Assembly: GCA_910589125.1 (NCBI GenBank)
Contig: CAJURX010000013.1
Location: 1 to 59,430 of the forward strand
Source: an uncultured Eggerthellaceae bacterium
GTDB taxonomy: Bacteria; Actinomycetota; Coriobacteriia; Coriobacteriales; Eggerthellaceae
Length of the DNA: 59,430 nucleotides
Direction: 5' to 3'
Shown here: piece by piece, positions 36,564-44,688 of the stretch
Position numbering within the stretch: position 1 is the first letter of the stretch
Layout: every line of letters starts with the position of its first letter
Translations under genes and position numbers: made by a program
The notes under the pieces: model-generated
Databases searched by the model: none
Seen by the model: only the letters and a program-made list of their open reading frames with translations
Told to the model about the DNA's origin: nothing

Positions 36564-38098
36564 TGGATGATGAGATGATGCGCGATGATGCGCAGACGAT
36601 CGGGCGAGCTCTCGATCCGGGGAGCATCCCCGCGCATGTCCAAGAGCGCTTGGAGCGGACCTATGCGAGCTTCGGCAAGATCCCGCAAGACGCGCCACCG
36701 ATGCGTGCGCGCAGGCGGATGGGCCGTGGGGCGATGGCGGTGGCTGTGGCGGCCACGTGCGCGCTGTTCGCAGGTGTCGCCTATGCGGCAACGAACATGA
36801 TCCAGATGCAGGCGGGGGAAGGTGCGTTCTTCGCGAGCGGTCAGAACCTACCGGTGTTCGATAGCATGGAGCCGGGTGCGAAGGCCCTGAGCGCGCAGGT
36901 GGGGCAGACCGCATCCATAGGGGGCGTTCAGATGACGCTCGATGAGGTGTCATGCGATCGCAGCGTGGCGAACCTATACCTGACGCTCCATGCAGATGAC
37001 GGCTTCGACATGGAGAGCCTGTCGAGCTATACCGGTTCGACAGAGGATGAGTGGGCCAAGGTCCAGAATGCCATCCCGACGCTCGGATTCGCCATCACCG
37101 GCAACGATGGGACCACGTCTGAGGGGACCGTGCGAAGCATGGATGCCTATCTGGAGGGCGGCGACATCAAGTGCATGATGCGCGTCGTGCCGGAGACGGT
37201 CATGGCTGAGCAGGTGCAGCTGGACATCAAGGCATGGGACCAGGAGAGCGCATCGCTCGATCAGGCATTCAGCGTGGGGATGGACCTCGCCGACGTGCCG
37301 AAGCCGCGCGAGTTGGCGGCACAGGAGATCGCATTCGATACCGTTCGGGGCACGAAGGTGCTCGACCTGGAGAGGTTCACGTCATCGGAGCTCGCCTGCG
37401 TCATGGTGGTGAGCGCACAGGGTGGCGATGGGCAAGAGGCGTCTGCGGATGCGCTGGATCCCTCTTGCTTGAAGGTGACCGATGAGCGGGGGAGCGTGCT
37501 GCATCCCGTCGAGGCAGGGGATGGGCTTGGCGTGAGCGAGGCTGAGCCGCGGATCATCGAGTTCGCCGGGCTCTCATCCGATGCATCTTCGGTCACGCTG
37601 ACCCCGGTGCTCGCGGATGAGGAGGCCATGGAATCGGATCGGCAGGCTCGCCTTCGCGCCCTCGAGGAGAGCGGCTCTGTGCCGGATGACGCTCTGCATG
37701 TGGATGTGTCGCAGGTGGGAGCGAAGATACCGCTCACGGAGCTCGGCGGATACGAGATAGCCGGGTGGGAGGTAGAGGGCAGCACTATCCGCATATCCCT
37801 GGCACCCTATGGCTGGGTGCCGGCAGGCTCGGTGCCAGAGCTGATCCCAGATGGTGAGGTGACCATGCTCGCTGAGGAGTGGACCGATCCGGATACCGGT
37901 CAGACGGGCATGGGCGAGCATAGCGCGATCCGCTATGTGAAGTGGGACTACGCAACGGGGATGGCTGTGCAGATGGACCACTACTACAAGGCAAGCTCGG
38001 AAGAGCTGAGCGCTCTCGTGAGCTACCGCGTCCACACCTATCCTGCTGGGTGGTATGCGGAGGACGCTGCTGCGGCGCAGACGTTCCCGCTCGCGTGA
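36560..38098 (+). CDS. DUF4179 membrane protein, probable anti-sigma factor
   Basis: 512 aa. A ~50-residue cytoplasmic start, one membrane helix (~54-74, RGAMAVAVAATCALFAGVAYA) and a large outer region. It carries DUF4179 segments (QTASIGGVQMTLDEVSCDRSVANLYLTLHA, ~110-140). Proteins of this kind sit behind ECF sigma genes and hold the sigma at the membrane until a signal arrives. The signal cannot be read. ATGA overlap with the sigma gene. Confidence 0.78.
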   Translation: MMDDEMMRDDAQTIGRALDPGSIPAHVQERLERTYASFGKIPQDAPPMRARRRMGRGAMAVAVAATCALFAGVAYAATNMIQMQAGEGAFFASGQNLPVFDSMEPGAKALSAQVGQTASIGGVQMTLDEVSCDRSVANLYLTLHADDGFDMESLSSYTGSTEDEWAKVQNAIPTLGFAITGNDGTTSEGTVRSMDAYLEGGDIKCMMRVVPETVMAEQVQLDIKAWDQESASLDQAFSVGMDLADVPKPRELAAQEIAFDTVRGTKVLDLERFTSSELACVMVVSAQGGDGQEASADALDPSCLKVTDERGSVLHPVEAGDGLGVSEAEPRIIEFAGLSSDASSVTLTPVLADEEAMESDRQARLRALEESGSVPDDALHVDVSQVGAKIPLTELGGYEIAGWEVEGSTIRISLAPYGWVPAGSVPELIPDGEVTMLAEEWTDPDTGQTGMGEHSAIRYVKWDYATGMAVQMDHYYKASSEELSALVSYRVHTYPAGWYAEDAAAAQTFPLA

Positions 38099-38134
38099 GG
38101 GCTCAGCGCCAGCTGGCCCCATGGTCGCACGCAA

Positions 38135-38160
38135 GGTTGCGCCTCTCGCGGGGCGCAACC
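38135..38160 (+). terminator. Hairpin after the sigma/anti-sigma pair
   Basis: GGTTGCGCC (38135-38143) pairs perfectly with GGCGCAACC (38152-38160) around an 8-base loop, 37 bases after the DUF4179 stop. There is no U-tract, so it may act with Rho or as a 3'-end stabiliser. Confidence 0.5.
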
Positions 38161-38258
38161 GCTCTGTTCGCCTTCTCTCGCTTTCGCACAGGCTATGATG
38201 TATGGCATTCCAAGAAGGCGATGCTTCGATCGAGAGCATATTCAAGAGAGGGATGCGA

Positions 38259-38906
38259 ATGTGCGGCAGATTCGTCATGCTCACCTATGACGAGGTGCTG
38301 GAGGTCGTCCAGTGCATGGAGCTCAAGGCTCCGTTCAATCTTGATCCGGATTGGCCTGCTGTCAGGCCGATCGCTCAACCGGGCTCCACGGCCCCTGTCG
38401 TCTCGGTGGGCGAGGAGGGGCTCGTCGTGCAGACGTACAAGTGGGGCTTCGATCGGTACTGGAACAAGGAGATCACCTTCAACACGAGGCTGGAGACCGC
38501 TCTGTCGCCCAAGCCGGGGATCTGGAAGACGCCGATCAAGGAGGGGCGCTGCATCGTCCCCGTGATGGCCTTCTTCGAGACCCATGGCTCTGAGATGCTG
38601 ACGCATCCCCATGGTGGCAAGAGCATCAAGCGGCAATATCGGTTCGCCTCTCCTGACGGGCATGCGCTCTTGCTGGCAGCGGTGCGGAACGCCACCTCCT
38701 TCTCCATCGTGACCACCACGCCGAACAGGTGGGTCTCACCGGTGCATGACCGGATGCCGCTGGTCTTGAAGCCGGAAGAGGTGTCCATCTGGCTGCGGGG
38801 CAGGTACAAGCGCCTGCCCGACCGAAGCGACATCGCCCTTGTCGCGGCGCCGGATGATCCTGCGGGATACATCGCGCCGCCCGAACAGCAGTGCTTGCTG
38901 ATCTGA
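38259..38906 (+). CDS. SOS response-associated peptidase (SRAP, HMCES/YedK type)
   Basis: 215 aa. It starts Met-Cys-Gly-Arg-Phe, so Cys2 is exposed after Met removal and forms the thiazolidine crosslink to abasic sites in ssDNA. NTRLET (~75) and HDRMPLVL (~165) supply the conserved Asn and His. The usual (G)FYEW block reads AFFETHG, which keeps the Glu. ATG 38259 with AGAGAGGG upstream. A second abasic-site enzyme, nfo, is 32 kb away. Standalone gene. Confidence 0.88.
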   Translation: MCGRFVMLTYDEVLEVVQCMELKAPFNLDPDWPAVRPIAQPGSTAPVVSVGEEGLVVQTYKWGFDRYWNKEITFNTRLETALSPKPGIWKTPIKEGRCIVPVMAFFETHGSEMLTHPHGGKSIKRQYRFASPDGHALLLAAVRNATSFSIVTTTPNRWVSPVHDRMPLVLKPEEVSIWLRGRYKRLPDRSDIALVAAPDDPAGYIAPPEQQCLLI

Positions 38907-38946
38907 GGCTGAAAGCAGCGCGCCTTCGCCTCGTGCAATGAGGTAG

Positions 38947-38960
38947 GATATCCGGATATC
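38947..38960. promoter_or_regulatory. Perfect 14-bp palindrome upstream of upp
   Basis: GATATCCGGATATC sits 27 bp before the upp ATG in an 81-bp gap, overlapping a TAGGAT -10-like box. It is a possible operator; there is no evidence for the regulator. Confidence 0.35.
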
Positions 38961-38987
38961 AGGCAGATCCGTCGAAAGTGTGCATCC

Positions 38988-39617
38988 ATGGGAAGCTTGC
39001 ATGTCATCTCACATCCGCTCATCGAGGCGAAGCTCACGCGCATGCGTGACAAGGACACCCCCTCCCCTGAGTTCCGAACGCTCCTGAAGGAGATATCGCT
39101 GCTCATGGGCTATGAGGTGACCCGCGATTTCCCCACGACGCTCGCGCGCGTGGAGACGCCCATCTGCGAAGGTGACTTCCCCGTGCTCAAGGACGACTTC
39201 TTCACCATCGTGCCCATCCTGCGAGCAGGCTTGGGGATGGTGGACGGCCTTTTGGAGCTGATGCCCTTCGCGCATGTGGGGCATATCGGGCTCGTGCGCG
39301 ATGAGGAGACGCACATGCCCGAGGAGTACTACTGCAAGATGCCCGAGGGCTATGAGCACTCCATCATCATGGTGGTCGATCCCATGTTGGCAACGGGTGG
39401 GAGCGCGGTGGACGCGGTGGGCAGCTTGAAGCGCCGCGGCTGCGACAACATCCGCCTCGTCAACCTGGTGGCCACCCCTGAGGGGGTAGCGGCTGTGCGC
39501 GAGGCTCATCCTGAGGTGGATATCTACGTGGCTGCAGTGGATGAGGGCCTGAATGAGGATGCCTACATCGTGCCCGGCTTGGGGGATGCGGGCGACCGCA
39601 TCTTCGGCACGCGATAG
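38988..39617 (+). CDS. upp: Uracil phosphoribosyltransferase
   Basis: 209 aa, exact family length. It starts MGSLHVISHPLIEAKLTRMRD, carries VPILRAGLGMVDG and the PRPP-binding MVVDPMLATGGSAVDAV (~127-143), and ends GLGDAGDRIFGTR. It salvages uracil to UMP with PRPP. ATG 38988; CGAAAG upstream. The gap to the convergent MFS gene (39618-39764) holds GC-rich sequence with no clear terminator. Confidence 0.96.
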   Translation: MGSLHVISHPLIEAKLTRMRDKDTPSPEFRTLLKEISLLMGYEVTRDFPTTLARVETPICEGDFPVLKDDFFTIVPILRAGLGMVDGLLELMPFAHVGHIGLVRDEETHMPEEYYCKMPEGYEHSIIMVVDPMLATGGSAVDAVGSLKRRGCDNIRLVNLVATPEGVAAVREAHPEVDIYVAAVDEGLNEDAYIVPGLGDAGDRIFGTR

Positions 39618-39764
39618 AAGGTCACGTTCCTCGGCAACGGGGCGGCCGTGCCATTGCATGCGGCGGGTGCGTCGTGGTCTGCGGCGGCCGCGCCGTGGCA
39701 CCTAGCTCAGCTCCCAGTCTCGCTTCTGCCCCTGATGCGGATGCGCGCGACGAACCCCAGCAGA

Positions 39765-41033
39765 TCATGAGCGGTCGAGCGCGCGGATGCTCTTCGGCAG
39801 GTAGATCACGGCTCCGAGCGCCAAGCAGGCGATGCCGTCCACGATGAAGAACGGTGCCACGCCGATGGCTTCGGCGAGCACCCCGCCAAGGGCCACGCCC
39901 ACAGGTGCGGCTATCCCGCTTGCAGCGGTGAAGAGGCCGATGGCGCGCCCGAGCTTGTCCTCAGCCACGTTCCTCTGGATGAGCGTCATCAGAGGCCCGT
40001 TGAACCACGCGCATGCAGCTGACATGATGACCACGAGCGCGACGAAGGCCCAGTAGCCTGATGAGGGCAGGAATCCGCATGCGGCGGTGGCTGCTCCCAC
40101 CACGACCATGGCGATCGCGATGATGCGGGCCAGCTTCGTGTCTCCCTTGAGCGCCATGAGGATGCCGCTTCCCACGAGCATGCCGATGCCGAATGCAGCT
40201 TCGGTGATGGAGGCGGCGTATCCGTCTCCTCCGAAATGACTGTAGGTCATGAGCGGGAACACCGCGGACATCGGACCGAAGATGAGCGTGCCCATCGTGA
40301 CGCCGAGCATCAGCCACGCGAGCCCGCGACATGAGGTGACCGCGCGCAGGCCATCGCGCAGGTTGGCGAACACGTTCTCCTGCGCGGCTGCCTCATCGCG
40401 CACCGTGGGGATCTTCGCCAAGGCAAGCCCAGCAACGGCTATGAGCGCACCGAAGAAGTCCAAGAACATGACCCACTGGAAGCCGAGCGTGGTGTAGAGA
40501 AAGATGCCGAATGCGGGTGCTCCGATGCTCGCCACCGAAGCCAGTGCCTGATCCAAGGTGTTCACGCGCAGAAGATGGCGCTCGGGCACCAGCAGCGGCA
40601 TGGATGCCATCATGGCAGGGCTGTGGAATGCCTGCCCGATAGCGCGCGTTGCTGCCAGCAGCGCGATGAGCGCGAATGACACGTCACCGGCCATGATGAC
40701 GAAGCCCGCGATGAGCGAGATGACGCCGATCCCAAGATCTGCGGCGATCATGATGGCCTTGCGGTTCACGCGGTCAGCCAGCACGCCGCCCAAGGGCGAG
40801 ACGAGCCCGATGGGGAGCATCGCGCAGATGCTCATGAGTGCGAGCATGAGGGCGCTTCCCGTGGTCTCGGTCACATACCACACCATGGCATATCCAGCGG
40901 CGTAGCTCGTGACCATGGAGGCTGCTTGCCCTGCCCAGATGAAGGAGATGGCGGCGAGCCAGTTCTTCGGGAGCGCATTCCCGGCTGCGCTCAGCTCGGG
41001 TGCATGCGGGGAGGGTGGATGTGCTTCGGTCAT
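39765..41033 (-). CDS. MFS exporter (12-TM, MefA/enterobactin-exporter-like)
   Basis: 422 aa, 12 hydrophobic segments. The start NWLAAISFIWAGQAASMVTSYAAGYAMVWYV and LVSPLGGVLADRVNRKAIMIAADLG (~70-95, the MFS loop 2-3 signature) resemble macrolide-efflux and siderophore-efflux proteins. The substrate is unknown. ATG 41033 is preferred (AGGATAGG upstream) over ATGs at 41054 and 41084. It is preceded by a 305-bp leader gap (41034-41338) with overlapping hairpins and a 25-codon ORF. Confidence 0.85.
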   Translation of the reverse strand: MTEAHPPSPHAPELSAAGNALPKNWLAAISFIWAGQAASMVTSYAAGYAMVWYVTETTGSALMLALMSICAMLPIGLVSPLGGVLADRVNRKAIMIAADLGIGVISLIAGFVIMAGDVSFALIALLAATRAIGQAFHSPAMMASMPLLVPERHLLRVNTLDQALASVASIGAPAFGIFLYTTLGFQWVMFLDFFGALIAVAGLALAKIPTVRDEAAAQENVFANLRDGLRAVTSCRGLAWLMLGVTMGTLIFGPMSAVFPLMTYSHFGGDGYAASITEAAFGIGMLVGSGILMALKGDTKLARIIAIAMVVVGAATAACGFLPSSGYWAFVALVVIMSAACAWFNGPLMTLIQRNVAEDKLGRAIGLFTAASGIAAPVGVALGGVLAEAIGVAPFFIVDGIACLALGAVIYLPKSIRALDRS

Positions 41034-41119
41034 GGTCGGTCCTATCCTGGTCATCGTGGGGAGTGTCGGGTGAGATGCGCGCATCAGCTAAGGATGCGGT
41101 CGCCCTTTCGTGCGCGCCA

Positions 41120-41197
41120 TCAACGAGCGGTGGCGAACATGGCGCTCATAGTGGCACCGTGAGGTGCAACTACAGGTTGCATGCTCTGGATGAGCAT
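41120..41197 (-). CDS. Possible leader peptide of the MFS exporter
   Basis: A 25-codon ORF (MLIQSMQPVVAPHGATMSAM plus five residues, then TGA) on the minus strand, 86 bp before the exporter ATG. Its ATG is inside the first of three overlapping hairpins. A weak GGGG lies just upstream. Leader ORFs with switching hairpins are known ahead of antibiotic-efflux genes. Translation of this one is unproven. Confidence 0.3.
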   Translation of the reverse strand: MLIQSMQPVVAPHGATMSAMFATAR

Positions 41198-41199
41198 GC
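41154..41199 (-). promoter_or_regulatory. Three serially overlapping hairpins in the exporter leader
   Basis: On the minus strand, in order: GCATGCTC/GAGCATGC (41179-41199), TGCAAC/GTTGCA (41165-41181) and GCACC/GGTGC (41154-41167). Each shares about three bases with the next, so neighbours partly exclude each other. This layout suits transcription or translation attenuation. Confidence 0.45.
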
Positions 41200-41232
41200 C
41201 CCAAGCGCACCGCTCGGGGAGCGGAACGCGGC

Positions 41233-41238
41233 ATTGTA
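41233..41238 (-). promoter_or_regulatory. -10-like box for the MFS exporter
   Basis: TACAAT on the minus strand (41233-41238), 195 bp before the exporter start and just ahead of the hairpin leader. The -35 region is weak. Confidence 0.35.
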
Positions 41239-41288
41239 GCATAGGGATGTGCGGAGCACGCGAAGAGGGCGCTGCTCAGCGCGCATCC

Positions 41289-41337
41289 AGATAGCAGCTT
41301 CGTTGCAGGTGATACGCGCCTTCGGGCGGCGCTATCT
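41289..41337 (-). terminator. Hairpin after the FMN reductase gene
   Basis: AGATAGC (41289-41295) pairs with GCTATCT (41331-41337), enclosing a CGCC-TTCG-GGCG tetraloop hairpin (41317-41328). It begins one base after the stop of the minus-strand gene ending at 41339. There is no U-tract. Confidence 0.4.
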
Positions 41338-41338
41338 G

Positions 41339-41905
41339 CTAGGAGGCGTCGTCTCGTGCAAGGAGCCTAGCCTCCAGGATGGCCGCCTGCGCCTTGAGGG
41401 CAGCCATCTCCTCGGGGCTCAAGATGAGCTCATCGGTGGTGTAGTCGTGCCTGTTGAGGGCCACTTGAACGTGAGCTGTCTCGACGAGGTCCGTCTGGAG
41501 GAATGAGAGCGTCTCTGCGAGGTTCGCTGCGCAATAGCGCGCCTTCGCGCCGCCGCCCGCGCAACTGAACAAGGTGAGCTTCCCCTTCATGGCGGTCTCA
41601 GTCGAGCCAGGAGCGAGCGGTCGCGATAGCCAGTCAAGGCAGTTCTTCAGGACACCGGGGATGCCGTGATTGTATTCTGGCGAGAAGATCCAGACGGCAT
41701 CAGCGGCCAGCACCTCATCGCGGACGCGCTGGACGGCATCTGGCGTAGGGAATTCGATATCCTGATCCATGTAGGGCAGGTCCGCATGATCGAGCCAATG
41801 GATATCCAAATCATCCGAGAGCACGCTCTCCACATAGGCACCCACCTGGCGATTGAGCGACCTTTCTCGCAGGGAACCGCAGATGAAGAGCACGTTCGTT
41901 GCCAT
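41339..41905 (-). CDS. NADPH-dependent FMN reductase family protein
   Basis: 188 aa flavodoxin-like fold. FICGSLRERSLNRQV (~7-21) is the FMN phosphate loop, and FSPEYNHGIPGVLKNCLDWLSRP (~74-96) is the family signature. Members reduce flavins, quinones or azo compounds with NAD(P)H; which one applies cannot be told. ATG 41905 with GAAAGGA upstream. Probably monocistronic, between two divergent regions. Confidence 0.9.
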   Translation of the reverse strand: MATNVLFICGSLRERSLNRQVGAYVESVLSDDLDIHWLDHADLPYMDQDIEFPTPDAVQRVRDEVLAADAVWIFSPEYNHGIPGVLKNCLDWLSRPLAPGSTETAMKGKLTLFSCAGGGAKARYCAANLAETLSFLQTDLVETAHVQVALNRHDYTTDELILSPEEMAALKAQAAILEARLLARDDAS

Positions 41906-42198
41906 GGGGGGTCCTTTCTCGTGAGGTTGGAGCGCGTATGCGTCACCATGCTCGATCAGCGTGGCGGTGCGCTGTGCTCGGTCAGTGTAGCGGTGGGGCG
42001 TGGGCGCATCCGGATATCTGAGCTCCTTGTCATCGCTGCGTAACGACCTTGATGCCCTTTCGTCTGTCTCATCTTGAGAAGATACGCCCGCTCATCCCAT
42101 ATCGCCCGCGTAGGGCTGCCATTGAGAGTATCCTTAGCCGACCAGCGGCATCTGCTCTAGCGCAGGTGCATCTCATGCCCTCAAGAAAGGACGCTCCC

Positions 42199-43101
42199 AT
42201 GGTCGAGCTCAACGACGACAAGGTCCTCTATGCATTCTCATCAGCACTCGATCCCGTGCTCACGGTCCCCTCAGGGGAAACGGTGCGCATCCGCACGAAG
42301 GACTGCTTCGGCAACCAGTTGGCGGGGCCTGAGGATGAGCTGGATGAGATAGATTGGGATGCCATCAATCCGGCGACAGGTCCCATCTACGTCGAAGGGG
42401 CTGTGGTAGGCGGTGCGCTCAAGGTGAGCATCGATGCTATCGAATTCGACGGCCATGCTTGCTCCTGCACGGGCCAGGACGAGGGCGTCTATGGGGATAG
42501 GTTGGATGGTTGGAGCACGCGCTTCTACCGCATCGAGGATGGGGAGCTCATCTGGGACGAGAACGTGCGCATCCCGCTGAATCCCATGATCGGCGTCATC
42601 GGCGTGGCTCCAGCAGGTGAGCCGGTGAATTGCGGGACGCCGGGTGCGCATGGCGGCAACATGGACAACACCGCTATCACCGAGGGCGCTACGCTCTACT
42701 TCCCGGTGGAGGCAGATGGAGCGCTCTTCGGCCTGGGCGACATGCATGCCGTCATGGGAGATGGGGAGGTGAGCGTCTCGGGCGCTGAGGCACCCGGTTG
42801 GGCAACGGTCACGCTCACGGCGATCCCGGATCTGCATCTTGTCGACCCGGTGATAGAGGATGCGGATAGCTTCGGCATCATCGCGTCGGCGGATAGCCTT
42901 GACGCAGCGGCTGATCGTGCGGTGCACGAGATGGTGGAGCTGATGGTGGAGCGTGCTGACATCTCTGCACCAGATGCCGTCATGCTGCTCTCGTTGGTGG
43001 GCAACGTGCAGGTCTGTCAGATGGTGGACCCTCAGAAGACCGTGCGCTTCATGGTTCCGAAGCGGGTGCTCGAGGGGATCGGGTTCACCTGGTCACGCTA
43101 G
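42199..43101 (+). CDS. Acetamidase/formamidase family hydrolase
   Basis: 300 aa. Family blocks: TVPSGETVRIRTKDCFGNQL (~21-40), TGPIYVEGA with the following beta strands, and GAHGGNMDN (~151-159), the Gly-His-rich metal-site motif; later LYFPVEADGALFGLGDMHA. These enzymes hydrolyse short amides to acid plus ammonia. ATG 42199 with AAGAAAGGA upstream. The APC permease gene starts 55 bp later, so an uptake-and-hydrolysis unit is plausible. Confidence 0.87.
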   Translation: MVELNDDKVLYAFSSALDPVLTVPSGETVRIRTKDCFGNQLAGPEDELDEIDWDAINPATGPIYVEGAVVGGALKVSIDAIEFDGHACSCTGQDEGVYGDRLDGWSTRFYRIEDGELIWDENVRIPLNPMIGVIGVAPAGEPVNCGTPGAHGGNMDNTAITEGATLYFPVEADGALFGLGDMHAVMGDGEVSVSGAEAPGWATVTLTAIPDLHLVDPVIEDADSFGIIASADSLDAAADRAVHEMVELMVERADISAPDAVMLLSLVGNVQVCQMVDPQKTVRFMVPKRVLEGIGFTWSR

Positions 43102-43156
43102 CAATGGGGAATGGATGAGATCGAGGCATTCGATATCACAGGAGGAGAGGGAAGGT

Positions 43157-44593
43157 ATGGAGAAGGAGAAGCTGTTCGACGCTGAGCGCAACGAAGCGCA
43201 GCTGAACGCGAAGCCCGATGAGGGCATGAGCGTGGCGTCAGAGGCCGCATTGGAGGCCATGGGGTACAAGCAAGAGCTGAAGAGGGCGCTCTCGGTCCCT
43301 GATATGCTCGTCTACGGATTGATCTTCATGGTGCCCATCGCGCCATTCGGGATCTATGGCGGCGTGTTCTCGGATTCGGGCGGGATGCCATCCCTCGTGT
43401 ATCTGGTGGGCATGATCGCGATGGTCTTCACGGCATTCTCGTATTCGGCGCTCTCCAAGGCGTTCCCTGTGTCGGGTTCGGTCTACGGCTACACGAGCAA
43501 GGGCATCAACAAGCCTATCGGATTCCTGACGGGGTGGACCATGCTCCTGGACTACCTGCTGGTTCCCACGCTGCTCTATGTCGTGGCGGCGCAGGCCCTG
43601 AGCGGCATCGTCCCAGAGATCCCAGCGGTGGGTTGGGGTGTCATCTTCATCCTCATCAATACCTTCGTGAACATCCGCGGCATCGAGCTCACCGTGCTCA
43701 TCAACCGCATTGCCGTGGTGTTGGAGATCCTCTGCTTGGGCATCTTCGTCGTGATGGGAGCCATGTGGATCGCCACCGATCCGCTCTCCAATGGCTTCAC
43801 GCTGAAGCCCTTCTACAACCCTGAGACATTCAACATCGGGCTGGTCATGGGTGCTGTCTCGCTGGGTGTGCTCTCGTTCTTGGGCTTCGATGGCATCGCG
43901 ACGCTCTCAGAGGAGGCGAAGGATGCGCATGGTGGCCCCTCGAAGGCCATGGTGGGGTCGCTTCTGATCGTGGGCTGCCTGTTCATGTTGCAGACCTACA
44001 TCGCCGGTTGCCTGAGCCCGGATGGTGCGGTGTTCGCCGATGATCCTGACAACGCCTTCTATCTGGTGGCTGAGATCGCTGGCGGCAAGTTCCTCTACAT
44101 CCTGTGTGCGCTGGCCACGGCCATCGCATGGGGCATCTTCAACTCGCTCGCAGCGCAGACCGCCATCTGCCGCATCCTGTACGCCATGAGCCGTGACGGC
44201 AACCTGCCCAAGGCTCTTGCGAAGGTGCATCCGCGGTTCAAGACGCCGTATGTCGCTGCGCTGTTCGTGGGCGCGCTCTCGCTCGTGCTGGTCATCATCT
44301 TCTCGTTGGTGCTCAGCATCGATGACATCTCGCGCTTGGTGAACTTCGGTGCGTTGACCGCATTCTGCATCTTGCACGTGACGGTGATCTGGCACTTCTT
44401 CATCAAGGGGCGCGATGGCAAGGTGCTCATGCATCTCATCCTGCCCTTGCTCGGCTTCTTGATCGTGGGCTACACCTGGATCAGCCTGGATCCCGCCTCC
44501 AAGATCATGGGCATCACCTGGATCGTGGTGGGCATCGTGTACTACCTCATCATCAGCAAGGTGCTCAAGAAGAACGTCGATCTGGAGGTCTAG
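43157..44593 (+). CDS. APC-family amino acid permease
   Basis: 478 aa, 12 hydrophobic segments after a ~45-residue cytoplasmic start. APC hallmarks: IAPFGIYGGVF in TM1, KAFPVSGSVYGYTSKGIN after TM2, and LSFLGFDGIATLSEEAKD (~235-255) with the conserved FxGF and E. The substrate is unknown; the neighbouring acetamidase suggests an amide or nitrogen compound. ATG 43157 behind GGAGGAGAGGGAAGG. It ends at the terminator 44621-44648. Confidence 0.87.
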   Translation: MEKEKLFDAERNEAQLNAKPDEGMSVASEAALEAMGYKQELKRALSVPDMLVYGLIFMVPIAPFGIYGGVFSDSGGMPSLVYLVGMIAMVFTAFSYSALSKAFPVSGSVYGYTSKGINKPIGFLTGWTMLLDYLLVPTLLYVVAAQALSGIVPEIPAVGWGVIFILINTFVNIRGIELTVLINRIAVVLEILCLGIFVVMGAMWIATDPLSNGFTLKPFYNPETFNIGLVMGAVSLGVLSFLGFDGIATLSEEAKDAHGGPSKAMVGSLLIVGCLFMLQTYIAGCLSPDGAVFADDPDNAFYLVAEIAGGKFLYILCALATAIAWGIFNSLAAQTAICRILYAMSRDGNLPKALAKVHPRFKTPYVAALFVGALSLVLVIIFSLVLSIDDISRLVNFGALTAFCILHVTVIWHFFIKGRDGKVLMHLILPLLGFLIVGYTWISLDPASKIMGITWIVVGIVYYLIISKVLKKNVDLEV

Positions 44594-44620
44594 CCTCGCA
44601 TCATGGTATGAGCTTGTGAG

Positions 44621-44648
44621 AGAAGGGGATGCTGCGGCATCCCCTTCT
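44621..44648. terminator. Bidirectional terminator
   Basis: AGAAGGGGATGC (44621-44632) and GCATCCCCTTCT (44637-44648) form a perfect 12-bp stem with a TGCG loop. It lies between the convergent permease and aldolase genes. T-rich or A-rich ends are short. Confidence 0.75.
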
Positions 44649-44688
44649 TCGTGGAGCGTGCGCATCGTGCGTGGGAGAGGTGCGCTCC

